Source: Bacillus_CJ salitolerans (GTDB lineage: Bacteria > Bacillota > Bacilli > Bacillales > SA4). Taken from it: a stretch of DNA of 64,000 nt. Location: positions 124,001 to 188,000 of the forward strand of contig NZ_JBHUEM010000054.1 of the NCBI RefSeq assembly GCF_042680805.1. The letters are read 5' to 3'. Under the pieces are notes generated by a model that worked only from the letters and a program-made list of their open reading frames with translations, was not told where the DNA came from and made no database searches. The position numbers and the translations under genes are program-made. Shown here piece after piece: positions 52,341-60,663 of this stretch (position 1 is its first letter; each line of letters opens with the position of its first letter).

Positions 52341-52889
52341 ATGGATATGGATCAAACAATAACAGGAACGGACCATTCAAATGAGCATCTTGAAGTAACA
52401 CATCCAACTAAGGAACCCGTGATTTACTATGCAGGGTTTTGGATTCGATTTTGGGCGTTTTTGATTGATGCTCTCGTTGTATCAAGCATAAACCAAATCA
52501 TCGTCTATCCACTATTTAAAATCTTTGACTTACCTTTAACGAAAGAATCTATGTTTGCGCCAATTGCTATCACGACCACCATCACACTGTATCTCTATTT
52601 TGTATTGATGACTAAATTATACCGTCAAACCCTAGGAAAGATGGTATTCGGGTTAAGAGTGATTGATTTGAGAAATCACGATTCTCTTAGCTGGTCCACT
52701 ACTATTTTTAGAGAGGTAATTGGGAAATTTATTTCGAAAACCTTGTTTTTCATAGGGTATATTGTAGTAGCATTTTCACCAAGAAATCAAGGAATTCACG
52801 ACATGTTCTCAGATACGAGCGTTATTCTCGAAAGATATAGTCGTTATCCCGTTCCAACTGGCGCTAAAACCCCCACTTCAAAACTTTAG
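52341..52889 (+). CDS. yteJ: YteJ, RDD-family membrane protein with repeat-derived C-terminus
   Basis: 182-residue RDD-family protein; the B. subtilis homologue is described as an SppA inhibitor. Three hydrophobic segments: about 30-55 (FWIRFWAFLIDALVV), 70-90 and 133-150, with the RDD features AGFWIRFWAFLIDALVVS and GKMVFGLRVID. Start ATG 52341 follows GGAGG. The last ten codons and the stop (52857-52889, TGAKTPTSKL) lie inside the family-2 repeat, so the native C-terminus has been replaced or extended. Confidence 0.88.
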   Translation: MDMDQTITGTDHSNEHLEVTHPTKEPVIYYAGFWIRFWAFLIDALVVSSINQIIVYPLFKIFDLPLTKESMFAPIAITTTITLYLYFVLMTKLYRQTLGKMVFGLRVIDLRNHDSLSWSTTIFREVIGKFISKTLFFIGYIVVAFSPRNQGIHDMFSDTSVILERYSRYPVPTGAKTPTSKL

Positions 52890-53052
52890 ATGAATCGAGA
52901 AGTTTAAGTGGGGGATAAGCGCCAGTAAGAACCCGATAATATGAAAACAGACTAAGATCGCCACATCCTGTGGCAACGTCTGTGTGACCCACAGTGTGGG
53001 CCGGGGCTAACAATCAGTGGGGGATGAGGAACCCCCCCACTGGTTGTTAGTT
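52855..53052. repeat. Family-2 repeat, most complete copy
   Basis: About 198 bp of hairpins. The first spans 52857-52926: outer ACTGGCGCT / AGCGCCAGT, inner CCCCCACTT (52870-52878) / AAGTGGGGG (52906-52914). A middle part has GCCACA / TGTGGC and CCCACA / TGTGGG. A last hairpin, CTAACAATCAGTGGGGG (53007-53023) / CCCCCACTGGTTGTTAG (53034-53050), closes it. No protein-coding frame of its own. The CCCCCACTT...AAGTGGGGG end resembles terminal hairpins of IS200/IS605-type elements, but that link is only a guess. Confidence 0.75.
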
Positions 53053-53057
53053 TCACT

Positions 53058-53109
53058 TTATAATAAATAAACCTATCCTGCAGACGCCGGATAGGTTTAT
53101 TTATTATAA
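53058..53109. terminator. Perfect 21-bp inverted repeat after yteJ and its repeat
   Basis: Arms 53058-53078 and 53089-53109 (inner part AACCTATCC / GGATAGGTT) pair without mismatch around a 10-nt loop, with A/T-rich outer stems. It is likely the sppA-yteJ terminator and can act on both strands. Confidence 0.75.
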
Positions 53110-53145
53110 AAAGGGTGATACTGATACGGTGAAGAGGTGAGGTAT

Positions 53146-53838
53146 ATGGTATGGATATGGATTGTGTTCGGCTTTTTTTTATTTTTTACACTACTTTTTC
53201 TATCTAAACTTCATATAAAAATTGATTATTTTCATACCCAGGATAATGACAATATGTCTATTATGGTACGGCTATGGTTTATTCGATATACCTTTAATAT
53301 CCCCCTTGTAAAAATAGATAAGGAATCAAACAGTTTAGTCCTAAAGCGAGATTCATATGCTGGTACAGTCAAAGAAAAGAAGCAAGAAACAGAGCAAAAG
53401 GTAACACCAACTGAGTTTATAAACCTTATGAAAAATACACAGGAACTCCTTCAACATGTTGTAGAGTTTCATTCAATAGTTAAAAAGTTTTTAAACAAGA
53501 TTACCATTCAAAAGCTAGAATGGCATTCAAATATTGGAGCTGGTGATGCCGCTTTAACAGGTACACTTGTTGGAGCTGGCTGGTCAATTAAAGGTTGTAT
53601 TATAGGGATTTTAAGTCAGTACATGAAATTAAAAGCAGTGCCAAATATAACGATTACTCCGTTTTTTCAACAAATGTTTTCTCATACAAAGCTAACATGT
53701 ATTTTTTCATTTCGAATCGGGAATGCTATTCTAGCAGGTTTAAGAGTCGTCAAATTTTGGAAAGGAGGATTCCCTTCGTTTAAGTCAAACACTCCTTCTT
53801 TCATCAAGTCAGAGGATAATGAGAAATCAATCGTTTAA
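53146..53838 (+). CDS. ytfI: YtfI, DUF2953 membrane protein
   Basis: 230-residue sporulation-associated protein with an N-terminal membrane segment (about 2-22, WIWIVFGFFLFFTLLFL) and a DUF2953 region including KLEWHSNIGAGDAALTGTLV and FTHTKLTCIFSFRIG-like SHTKLTCIFSFRIGN. Upstream GTG 53137 lies in the ribosome site; ATG 53146 is about 6 bases after AGGTGAGG. Ends 14 bases before ytfJ, so probably co-transcribed with it. Confidence 0.82.
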   Translation: MVWIWIVFGFFLFFTLLFLSKLHIKIDYFHTQDNDNMSIMVRLWFIRYTFNIPLVKIDKESNSLVLKRDSYAGTVKEKKQETEQKVTPTEFINLMKNTQELLQHVVEFHSIVKKFLNKITIQKLEWHSNIGAGDAALTGTLVGAGWSIKGCIIGILSQYMKLKAVPNITITPFFQQMFSHTKLTCIFSFRIGNAILAGLRVVKFWKGGFPSFKSNTPSFIKSEDNEKSIV

Positions 53839-53852
53839 GGAGGAATAATCAT

Positions 53853-54368
53853 ATGTCTGATCATCCAATTCAAGGATTAATGACAACTGCAATGGAAAGC
53901 TTAAAGCAAATGATTGACGTAAATACGATCATAGGTGATCCAGTGGAGACACCTGATGGAAGTGTTATTTTAACAGTTTCTAAGGTTGGATTTGGATTTG
54001 CAGCAGGTGGTAGTGAGTTTTCAGTCGAATCAGGTGGGAAACAAAGTAGCGGTGATGGACAAGGACAAGATAAGTCGCAGCAAAAACTCCCATTCGGTGG
54101 AGGTAGTGGGGGCGGAGTATCGATTACACCAATTGCTTTTCTTATTGTAAATGCGAATGGAGTTAAAATGCTTCATTTAGACGAAAGCACACACCTTTAC
54201 GAAAAAATCTTAGAGGTTGCACCACAAGCAGTTGAGAAAATCCAGCAAATGTTTAGTAAAAACGATAACAATCAAAATAAACAAAACCAAAATAATCAAA
54301 CTCAAAATAATCAAAATGGCAATGGTGGACAAGGATACTACGAGAAAAAGCAAAACTTAGACTTCTAA
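53853..54368 (+). CDS. ytfJ: YtfJ/GerW family sporulation protein
   Basis: 171-residue GerW-family protein, needed for normal spore germination in B. subtilis. Seen: MSDHPIQGLMTTAMESLKQM, DVNTIIGDPVETPDGSVILT, VSKVGFGFAAGGSEF, and GGGSGGGVSITPIAFLIV. The C-terminal tail (about 132-165) is a low-complexity Asn/Gln run not present at this length in relatives I recall. ATG follows AAGGAGG. Confidence 0.9.
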   Translation: MSDHPIQGLMTTAMESLKQMIDVNTIIGDPVETPDGSVILTVSKVGFGFAAGGSEFSVESGGKQSSGDGQGQDKSQQKLPFGGGSGGGVSITPIAFLIVNANGVKMLHLDESTHLYEKILEVAPQAVEKIQQMFSKNDNNQNKQNQNNQTQNNQNGNGGQGYYEKKQNLDF

Positions 54369-54524
54369 ACGATAAGTTAGCCACTTGGTTAACTTATTTA
54401 TTTTGATCAATAGGAATCATTTCTCCCAAAAGACATGATAAATGATGTTGAAAAACAACAGTTATTAACAAACTGACAACAAAGATAAAAACCTAATGTT
54501 TACAAGTTTCAAAAGTTATTTGAA

Positions 54525-54553
54525 TTGCAATTCATACTCATTATGAGTATGAT
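54525..54553 (+). promoter_or_regulatory. tpx promoter containing a perfect 21-bp palindrome
   Basis: TTGCAA (54525-54530), 17-base spacer, TATGAT (54548-54553). A palindrome with half-site TCATACTCAT, centre T, and half-site ATGAGTATGA spans 54532-54552, covering the spacer and most of the -10. Likely a repressor operator; its regulator is unknown. Confidence 0.6.
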
Positions 54554-54587
54554 TGGAGTGAATATTTTTAATTGGGAGGAATCGGTA

Positions 54588-55088
54588 ATGGCATCTATTA
54601 CATTTAAGGGTAATCCAATCACATTGTTAGGAAACGAAGTGAAAGTTGGTGACAATGCCCCTAACTTTACAGTACTAGCAAATGATTTAACGCCGGTTAC
54701 ACTTGCGGACTCAAAAGGCTCAGTACGTTTACTTGTTTCAACTCCTTCTCTAGATACAGGTGTTTGTGATGCACAAACTCGTCGCTTTAACGAAGAAGCA
54801 GCAAAATTAGATAATGTAAAGGCTTTGACTGTTAGTGTTGACCTTCCATTTGCCCAAAAACGTTGGTGCGGAGCTAACGGAATTGAAAATGTTCAAACAG
54901 TATCAGACCACCGAGACCTTTCATTTGGAGAAGCATACGGGGTACATATGAAAGAATTGCGTTTATTAGCACGTGCTGTATTTATCGTAGATAGTGATGA
55001 TAAAGTAACTTATGTAGAATATGTAAGTGAAGGTACTGATCATCCAAACTATGAAGCAGCACTAGAAGCGGTAAAAGCTGCAAAGTAA
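54588..55088 (+). CDS. tpx: Thiol peroxidase
   Basis: 166-residue atypical 2-Cys peroxiredoxin reducing peroxides with thioredoxin. Peroxidatic Cys in STPSLDTGVCDAQTRRF (about residue 60) and resolving Cys in KRWCGANGI (about 94). The open frame extends upstream to 54525, but ATG 54588 follows GGGAGG and yields MASITFKGNPITL. Own promoter and terminator; expression is probably stress-regulated via the upstream palindrome. Confidence 0.95.
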   Translation: MASITFKGNPITLLGNEVKVGDNAPNFTVLANDLTPVTLADSKGSVRLLVSTPSLDTGVCDAQTRRFNEEAAKLDNVKALTVSVDLPFAQKRWCGANGIENVQTVSDHRDLSFGEAYGVHMKELRLLARAVFIVDSDDKVTYVEYVSEGTDHPNYEAALEAVKAAK

Positions 55089-55100
55089 TGATAAGTAAAG

Positions 55101-55131
55101 AAAACGCCTCGAGCCAATGAGGCGTTTTTTA
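55101..55131 (+). terminator. Intrinsic terminator of tpx
   Basis: AAAACGCCTC / GAGGCGTTTT, 8-nt loop, then TT. Confidence 0.88.
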
Positions 55132-55232
55132 GCTATATAGGCTAGATAAAAAGCAATACCTATTTTCTCTAGCCCAGAAACTAGATACATAACTCACTAG
55201 AATAAAGTCCGATCGAAGGGAGAGTTTTTGAA

Positions 55233-56240
55233 ATGGAACAGAACAATATTGAAAAATGGTTTAATATCATAGATCATACATCTATAATACTGCAACAAGA
55301 GCTGCACGTAAGTTATTTAGAGGCTGTGGCTCTAACAGGTGATAATGTATTTGAAGGTGCTATTTTGCAGGAAGAATTAACACCAAATGAGATCATTACG
55401 AAGAAACTACAAAAAGAATATAACAGTCTACATATCGAGCGTTTTTCAAAGGAAGAAATACGAAAAGGCTACCAATTGGCAATCCTAAAGGGGATGAAAG
55501 ATTCAACACAATCTCATCACCAAATGACCCCTGATGCGGTTGCCTTATTTGTTAGTTTTTTAGTTAACAAATTAACGAAAAATTTAGAAGAGCTTACAAT
55601 TTTAGACCCAGCAGCTGGAACAGGAAACCTGTTAACTGCAGTTTTAAATCAATTAACGCAAAAGGATGTTAAAAGTTTAGGAATTGAGATTGATGATCTT
55701 CTAGTAAAGCTCGGATTTATCAATGCAAATCTACAAGAGCATCCAACAGAATTCTTCAACCAAGATGCCCTGCAGGATTTATTTATTGACCCTGTTGACA
55801 TCACAATTTGTGACTTACCTGTTGGGTATTATCCAAATGACTTAGGGGCTGAAAAATTCGAATTGAGAAATACAAATGGACACTCACTTGCTCACCACTT
55901 ATTTATTGAGCAGAGCTTTCGATATACAAAAGAAGGTGGAACGCTCTTATTTGTTGTACCAAATAAGCTTTTCGAAGGAGAGCATGCTAGTCAGTTACAT
56001 GGGTTTATTAAGGAACATGGCGTTATTCTTGGATTACTTCAATTGCCACTTTCGATGTTTAAAAGTGAGGATCATGCAAAGAGCATTTTTATGCTTCGAA
56101 AGAAAGGTTTTGATGTGACTCCACCTAAACAAGCTCTTTTAGCAAACCTACCTTCATTTTCAAATAAGAATGCCATGCAGGGAATGATTGGAAGAATTGA
56201 GCAATGGTTTAATACTCAATACCATGTTAGTTCAGAGTAA
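55233..56240 (+). CDS. ytxK: YtxK, class I SAM-dependent methyltransferase-like protein
   Basis: 335-residue protein resembling N6-adenine DNA methyltransferase M subunits: DPAAGTGNLLTAVL (motif I, about 126), GIEIDDLLVKLG, and TICDLPVGYYP, in place of the NPPF/Y motif IV of adenine methylases. HHLFIEQSFRYTKEGGTLLF follows. The DLPV variant argues against a typical restriction-type modification enzyme. Always beside ackA in Bacillus as far as I recall. ATG follows GAAGGGAGAG. Confidence 0.87.
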   Translation: MEQNNIEKWFNIIDHTSIILQQELHVSYLEAVALTGDNVFEGAILQEELTPNEIITKKLQKEYNSLHIERFSKEEIRKGYQLAILKGMKDSTQSHHQMTPDAVALFVSFLVNKLTKNLEELTILDPAAGTGNLLTAVLNQLTQKDVKSLGIEIDDLLVKLGFINANLQEHPTEFFNQDALQDLFIDPVDITICDLPVGYYPNDLGAEKFELRNTNGHSLAHHLFIEQSFRYTKEGGTLLFVVPNKLFEGEHASQLHGFIKEHGVILGLLQLPLSMFKSEDHAKSIFMLRKKGFDVTPPKQALLANLPSFSNKNAMQGMIGRIEQWFNTQYHVSSE

Positions 56241-56364
56241 TATGGCTTACCTGTGTTTAAATGTCTATTATTAAGAAAATCATAATAGGGTAGCGAGCAC
56301 TGTTTATACATAGTAACTGGTTAAAAAGGTGTTTGCCGTATTGAGTAAAAAGGAGCTGTCTTTC

Positions 56365-57558
56365 ATGTCGAAAATTATGGCTATAAACGCAGGAAGTTCA
56401 TCCCTTAAGTTTCAGTTGTTTGATATGCCAAGTGAATCAGTCGTAACAAAAGGATTAGTAGAAAGAATTGGATTATCCGAAAGTATATTTACTATATCGG
56501 TAAAAGGTGAAAAACATAAGGAAATAACTGATATCCCTAATCATGCTGTTGCGGTCGAACTTCTTCTTACAAAGCTTACAGGACTAAAAATAATTGCAAG
56601 TCTTGATGAAATTGACGGAATTGGTCATCGCGTTGTCCATGGCGGCGAGGCATTTAGTGATAGTGTGAAAATAACCGATCAAATACTTGCAGAAATTGAA
56701 GAGCTTTCTGAACTAGCTCCCCTTCATAATCCTGCCAATGTAACCGGTATTAAGGCGTTTCAAAAGGTTCTTCCTCATGTATCTGCAGTTGCTGTTTTTG
56801 ATACTGCTTTTCATCAAACAATGCCGGAAAAGTCATTTTTATACAGTTTGCCGTACGAGTACTATGAAAAGTTCGGAATTCGAAAATATGGATTCCATGG
56901 TACTAGTCATAAATATGTTTCACAAAGAGCAGCTGAGATGCTTGGGCGTCCAGTTGAACAGCTTCGATTAATTTCTTGCCACCTTGGTAATGGAGCTAGT
57001 ATTGCCGCCATTGAAGGAGGCAAATCTATTGATACTTCTATGGGATTCACCCCTTTAGCAGGTGTAGCAATGGGAACACGTTCGGGGAACATCGATCCTG
57101 CATTAATCCCGTTTATTATGGAAAAGACCGGAAAAAATGCGGATGAAGTATTAGATATTTTGAATAAGAAAAGTGGTATATTAGGTGTTTCCGGTTTCTC
57201 GAGTGATCTTCGAGATATTGAACAAGCAGCTGAAACTGGAAATGAAAGAGCTGAGCTAGCGTTAGAAGTGTTTGCAAGTAGAATTCATAAGTATATAGGA
57301 TCTTATGCAACTAGAATGTCTGGGGTAGATGCAATAATCTTTACTGCAGGTATAGGAGAAAATAGTGATGTTATTAGAGCACGGGTGCTAAATGGTTTAG
57401 AGTTTATGGGTGTGTATTGGGATCCAATGTTAAATAAGGTAAGGGGAGAAGAGGCTTTTATTAATTATCCACACTCTCCAGTTAAAGTATTGGTCATTCC
57501 GACCAATGAAGAGGTAATGATAGCCCGCGATGTCATAAGGCTATCAGAAATCTCATAA
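56365..57558 (+). CDS. ackA: Acetate kinase
   Basis: 397-residue kinase interconverting acetate + ATP and acetyl phosphate, in overflow metabolism. Seen: MAINAGSSSLKFQLF (phosphate 1), HRVVHGGE, VFDTAFHQTMP (catalytic Asp), YGFHGTSHKYV, SCHLGNGASIAAI and FTAGIGENS (adenosine). The frame is open from 56329, but ATG 56365 follows AAAGGAGC. B. subtilis ackA is CcpA-activated through an upstream cre; I find no clear cre in the 120 bases upstream here. Confidence 0.96.
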   Translation: MSKIMAINAGSSSLKFQLFDMPSESVVTKGLVERIGLSESIFTISVKGEKHKEITDIPNHAVAVELLLTKLTGLKIIASLDEIDGIGHRVVHGGEAFSDSVKITDQILAEIEELSELAPLHNPANVTGIKAFQKVLPHVSAVAVFDTAFHQTMPEKSFLYSLPYEYYEKFGIRKYGFHGTSHKYVSQRAAEMLGRPVEQLRLISCHLGNGASIAAIEGGKSIDTSMGFTPLAGVAMGTRSGNIDPALIPFIMEKTGKNADEVLDILNKKSGILGVSGFSSDLRDIEQAAETGNERAELALEVFASRIHKYIGSYATRMSGVDAIIFTAGIGENSDVIRARVLNGLEFMGVYWDPMLNKVRGEEAFINYPHSPVKVLVIPTNEEVMIARDVIRLSEIS

Positions 57559-57586
57559 AGGGTCCATATCATGGACCCTTTTCTTT
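57557..57586 (+). terminator. Intrinsic terminator of ackA
   Basis: AAAGGGTCCAT / ATGGACCCTTT, 3-nt loop, then TCTTT. Confidence 0.85.
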
Positions 57587-57801
57587 ATAAGTTAAGAAAG
57601 TTTCTAATGTTTAGTTTATCCAATATTACGGCTAAATCCAGCACCAGCGTCCAGCCAAGATGAAAAAGGCGACGATTTTTGCCATTTCATCCTACTCGAG
57701 GAAAAATAACCTGTCATGAATAAAAGGGAAAACCACCCTTTTTTTCATGCCAGAACATTTGCTTTCCTTAGGCAAAACGGGGCGCCCTGAGCCTTTTGTT
57801 C
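57587..57801 (+). repeat. Family-1 modular intergenic repeat, copy R7
   Basis: Between ackA and the EcsC-family gene. Starts AAGTTAAGAAAGTTT, has CCAGCACCAGCGTCCAGCC, the hairpin GATGAAAAAGGCG / TTGCCATTTCATC, CTCGAGG, no AAAG/CTTT module, the variable hairpin CTGTCATGAA / TTCATGCCAG (one mismatch), then GGCAAAACGGGGCGCCCTGA and GCCTTTTGTTC. Confidence 0.87.
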
Positions 57802-57892
57802 GCCTTTACTTGTCTATAATGGGCCTGCCAAGTTTTTCTATAAAGTATATGATATAATGATGTCAACTTCATTTATCCTAAGGAGGCTCTTT

Positions 57893-58735
57893 ATGGCATT
57901 ATCAGAGAGAGAGCAAGACGTTTACAAAAAGATAAAGGACTGGGAACGTCAATTGCATGAATATGATGCATCAGACTTTGAAAAAACATATGATAAGTTA
58001 ATTGAACGATCATTTAACAGACTCTCTCCAACAGCTCAGGAGAAGTTTTATTCATTGTTAGATAATTGGTTGTTTCATTTGCATGCCCTTCTTCAAGGAT
58101 CTCAATTTCAAATTGAGGCAAGACAACGAATAATAAATACAGCTAGATTACAATATCCTCATATACATGATATTACGGATTTAAGATCGTTACCGATTGA
58201 GCAGCTCGTTTATATTGCCGAACAAGAAATAGCAAAACATCGACTCTACTCATTCGCTCAAGGAGGACTAACAGGGACGGGTGGTATTCTACTGCTTTCT
58301 GCAGATATACCTTTAATGACAATCATTAACTTGCGTATTGTCCAGCTTTTGTCCCTTATATACGGCTATGAAGTGAACGCACCTTATGAAATGATGACTT
58401 CTTTAAAGGTTTTTCATGCGTCAACTCTTCCTAAAAGACTTCAAAGAGTGGGATGGAATAATTTAATACAAGAACTGGAGGAGGATGTGGAGTCGTCTTT
58501 TTGGTATGGAGGTAATGATCAACTGACGGATGAAACATGGATTGATTTACCCCTAAAGCAGATGCTAAAGGCTACCTTTATCCTTATGTTCCGGAGAAAA
58601 CTATATCAAGGAATTCCGTTAATTGGTGTAGGTATTGGCGCTGGAATGAATTATAGTTTAACAAGGCAAGTTACTCAGTTTGCTCACCATTATTATCAGC
58701 TACGATATTTATCAGAGAGGGAAGATTGGGAATGA
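57893..58735 (+). CDS. EcsC family protein
   Basis: 280-residue protein of the EcsC family (named after the third gene of the B. subtilis ecs ABC-transporter locus); biochemical function unknown. It has charged N- and C-terminal parts and a central hydrophobic stretch with GGLTGTGGILLLSADIPLM (about 136-155), IINLRIVQLLSLIYGYE, and GIPLIGVGIGAGMNYSLT near the end, all family features. The frame is open from 57857, but ATG 57893 follows AAGGAGG. Its stop overlaps the moaB start (ATGA). Confidence 0.85.
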   Translation: MALSEREQDVYKKIKDWERQLHEYDASDFEKTYDKLIERSFNRLSPTAQEKFYSLLDNWLFHLHALLQGSQFQIEARQRIINTARLQYPHIHDITDLRSLPIEQLVYIAEQEIAKHRLYSFAQGGLTGTGGILLLSADIPLMTIINLRIVQLLSLIYGYEVNAPYEMMTSLKVFHASTLPKRLQRVGWNNLIQELEEDVESSFWYGGNDQLTDETWIDLPLKQMLKATFILMFRRKLYQGIPLIGVGIGAGMNYSLTRQVTQFAHHYYQLRYLSEREDWE

Positions 58736-59238
58736 GTGTAAGTGAACATAAAAAAGTAGCACCAAAATCAGTGATATGTAAAATCATTACTGTAAGTGAC
58801 ACACGTTCAATAGATACAGATAAAAGTGGAAGGTTAATCTATCAGTTGATGGAGAAGCATGGTCATACCATCTTAGATTATGTAATCGTGAAGGATGAAA
58901 TGGAATTCATTCATATAGAAATTGCGAAAGCCTGTGAAAATCCTGACATTGATGTAGTCCTAATAAATGGTGGGACAGGAATAGCAAAAAGAGACGTAAC
59001 GATTGAAACCGTTCTGCGAATAATTGAAAAGGAAATAGTTGGATTTGGCGAATTGTTCCGAATGCTTAGTTATACTGAAGATATTGGCTCAGCCGCTATT
59101 TTATCTAGAGCAATTGCAGGAGTATATCGTGATACAGCAATTTTTTCAATGCCTGGCTCAAGTGGTGCAGTAAGGCTGGCAATGGAAAAACTAATCCTTC
59201 CTGAATTACATCATGTAGTTCATGAATTAAAAAAGTAA
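58732..59238 (+). CDS. moaB: Molybdenum cofactor biosynthesis protein MoaB
   Basis: 168-residue MogA/MoaB-fold protein of molybdopterin synthesis (adenylylation step in relatives). Seen: ITVSDTRSIDTDKSGRLI, the molybdopterin-binding LINGGTGIAKRDVTIETV (about 84) and FSMPGSSGAVRLAMEKL. ATG 58732 overlaps the stop of the EcsC-family gene by four bases, indicating translational coupling. Confidence 0.92.
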   Translation: MSVSEHKKVAPKSVICKIITVSDTRSIDTDKSGRLIYQLMEKHGHTILDYVIVKDEMEFIHIEIAKACENPDIDVVLINGGTGIAKRDVTIETVLRIIEKEIVGFGELFRMLSYTEDIGSAAILSRAIAGVYRDTAIFSMPGSSGAVRLAMEKLILPELHHVVHELKK

Positions 59239-59263
59239 GAGGTAAATAAACCCTCTTACTTTA
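59232..59263. terminator. Bidirectional terminator after moaB
   Basis: AAAGTAAGAGG / CCCTCTTACTTT, 8-nt loop; includes the moaB stop and reaches the stop of the convergent deacetylase gene. Confidence 0.8.
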
Positions 59264-60040
59264 TTGAATATTAAAATGTTTTGTATCATCTAAAAACAGC
59301 TCAGAAACTGGAACAATTTCAATATGTTTTTCTTCAAATTCATTCATAGATAGGACAATTCCGGTATAACAAATTTTCCCATTAACTCCAACATGTCCAA
59401 TCGCAATTCCTTCTCCATTCTGTTCTGTGATTTTTGCTAACTTCCTCATTTGTCTGGATACGTGAGTCACTGTAGATACATCATCTAGAAATACGTCTCT
59501 TATGAGTACAGGTACTCCGAGCTCCTTTGCAAGTTTAGGGAATTTCGATTTGGGACTAGTCCCACTATCCACAATATATAAGTTTCTTTCTTTTGCAACC
59601 TCAACAATTGCTCTCACAAGTTCTTCATCCTCAACAGCTAATGATCCCATATGGTTATTTAGTCCCACGGCATATGGAACACTTTCCAAAGCTTCCTCTA
59701 CACGTTTTTTTACTTCGTTTGGGGTCAAGTCAACGGTAATGGGGTTAGGGCCTAACCATGATCGTTTTCCTTTCTTTGGTTGCATTGGCAAGTGGACGAT
59801 TACTTCAAGCCCCCTTTTATGAGCTAGCTCAGCATGTTCTTTGGATTTCTTTGTAAAGGGCATAACTGCTGCCGTTATTGGAATTTCGCCATCAAGAAAA
59901 TCCATGACTCCACCAGCACCACCACCAAAATCATCAATAATGATGGCGGATTTCAACTCAGTCGTTTTACCTTGGACAATATCGGTTGGAAGCGCAAAAA
60001 GGATGAAAATAGAAAGTAATACCAGTTTACATGTCTTCAT
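59261..60040 (-). CDS. Divergent polysaccharide deacetylase family protein (YibQ-like)
   Basis: 259-residue secreted or membrane-tethered protein with a signal peptide (KTCKLVLLSIFILFALPT, cleavage likely after VQG) and a divergent NodB-fold deacetylase domain (PF04748 type): IIIDDFGGG (metal Asp pair, about 35), AVMPFTKKSKEHAE, VIVHLPMQP, GLNNHMGS (catalytic His), and IVDSGTSPKS. Exact substrate unknown; a cell-wall glycan is assumed. ATG 60046 precedes, but 60040 has better spacing from AGGGGAG. Confidence 0.88.
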   Translation of the reverse strand: MKTCKLVLLSIFILFALPTDIVQGKTTELKSAIIIDDFGGGAGGVMDFLDGEIPITAAVMPFTKKSKEHAELAHKRGLEVIVHLPMQPKKGKRSWLGPNPITVDLTPNEVKKRVEEALESVPYAVGLNNHMGSLAVEDEELVRAIVEVAKERNLYIVDSGTSPKSKFPKLAKELGVPVLIRDVFLDDVSTVTHVSRQMRKLAKITEQNGEGIAIGHVGVNGKICYTGIVLSMNEFEEKHIEIVPVSELFLDDTKHFNIQ

Positions 60041-60174
60041 GGGCATTCTCCCCTTTTAATGTATAGATAGTCTTAATATGAGGGAAGGTATTCTATCTTA
60101 TTCTATACCTTATGATAAAAATTCATTAGCATGAAGTCTTCAAAGTATGGACATTTAATAATAAAAACTCTGTT

Positions 60175-60227
60175 AAAAAAAACAAAGCAATGACGGAATC
60201 CTAAGGATTTTTTCATTGCTTCGTTTC
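60175..60227 (-). terminator. Terminator of the 104-residue hypothetical gene
   Basis: On the minus strand GAAACGAAGCAATGA and TCATTGCTTTGTTT form the stem, followed by eight T. Confidence 0.75.
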
Positions 60228-60228
60228 A

Positions 60229-60543
60229 CTAAAAATGTACTTTATCTGTTACAGTTTGGTTAAGTCTGTACCAAAGCCACAAGTCATTAATCATTGAGGC
60301 AAGTTCGGAAATTTCAGAGTTTAATTCACATGAACGATTGAAATCATTTTCCTCTCCTAGTTCAGACTGTTTTTGGTTAATTTTCGTTTCGATTTCGGCT
60401 ATACGATCTGGGATTCGTCCCCTTATTTTTTCCCATGTCACTAGTATGGATTGTTGCTCTTCATCTGTATATTCTTCCCATTCTTTTTTTAAATCAGGCA
60501 ACTGAATACCAAGCCTTTTATCTAAAACAAAAAATAGATTCAT
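60229..60543 (-). CDS. Hypothetical protein, helical
   Basis: 104 residues, function not recognised. Acidic and strongly helical, with a central predicted coiled coil (DRIAEIETKINQKQSELGEE) and an aromatic C-terminal helix (MINDLWLWYRLNQ). A proper ribosome site (GGGGGA) lies before ATG 60543 and a strong terminator follows, which supports a real gene. Single gene, minus strand. Confidence 0.7.
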   Translation of the reverse strand: MNLFFVLDKRLGIQLPDLKKEWEEYTDEEQQSILVTWEKIRGRIPDRIAEIETKINQKQSELGEENDFNRSCELNSEISELASMINDLWLWYRLNQTVTDKVHF

Positions 60544-60663
60544 TATAATTCCCCCATCATTCCAATATCTTTATTGTACACAAATTTGTCTGTTCTTTCT
60601 AATCCCATGTATTTCCGTTCATAATTAGACACCACAAGCATGAAACTAGAAGGAAAGGAGTGA

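Noticed and set aside
56241..56364. cre site expected upstream of ackA
   Set aside because: No sequence close to consensus found by eye; not reported.
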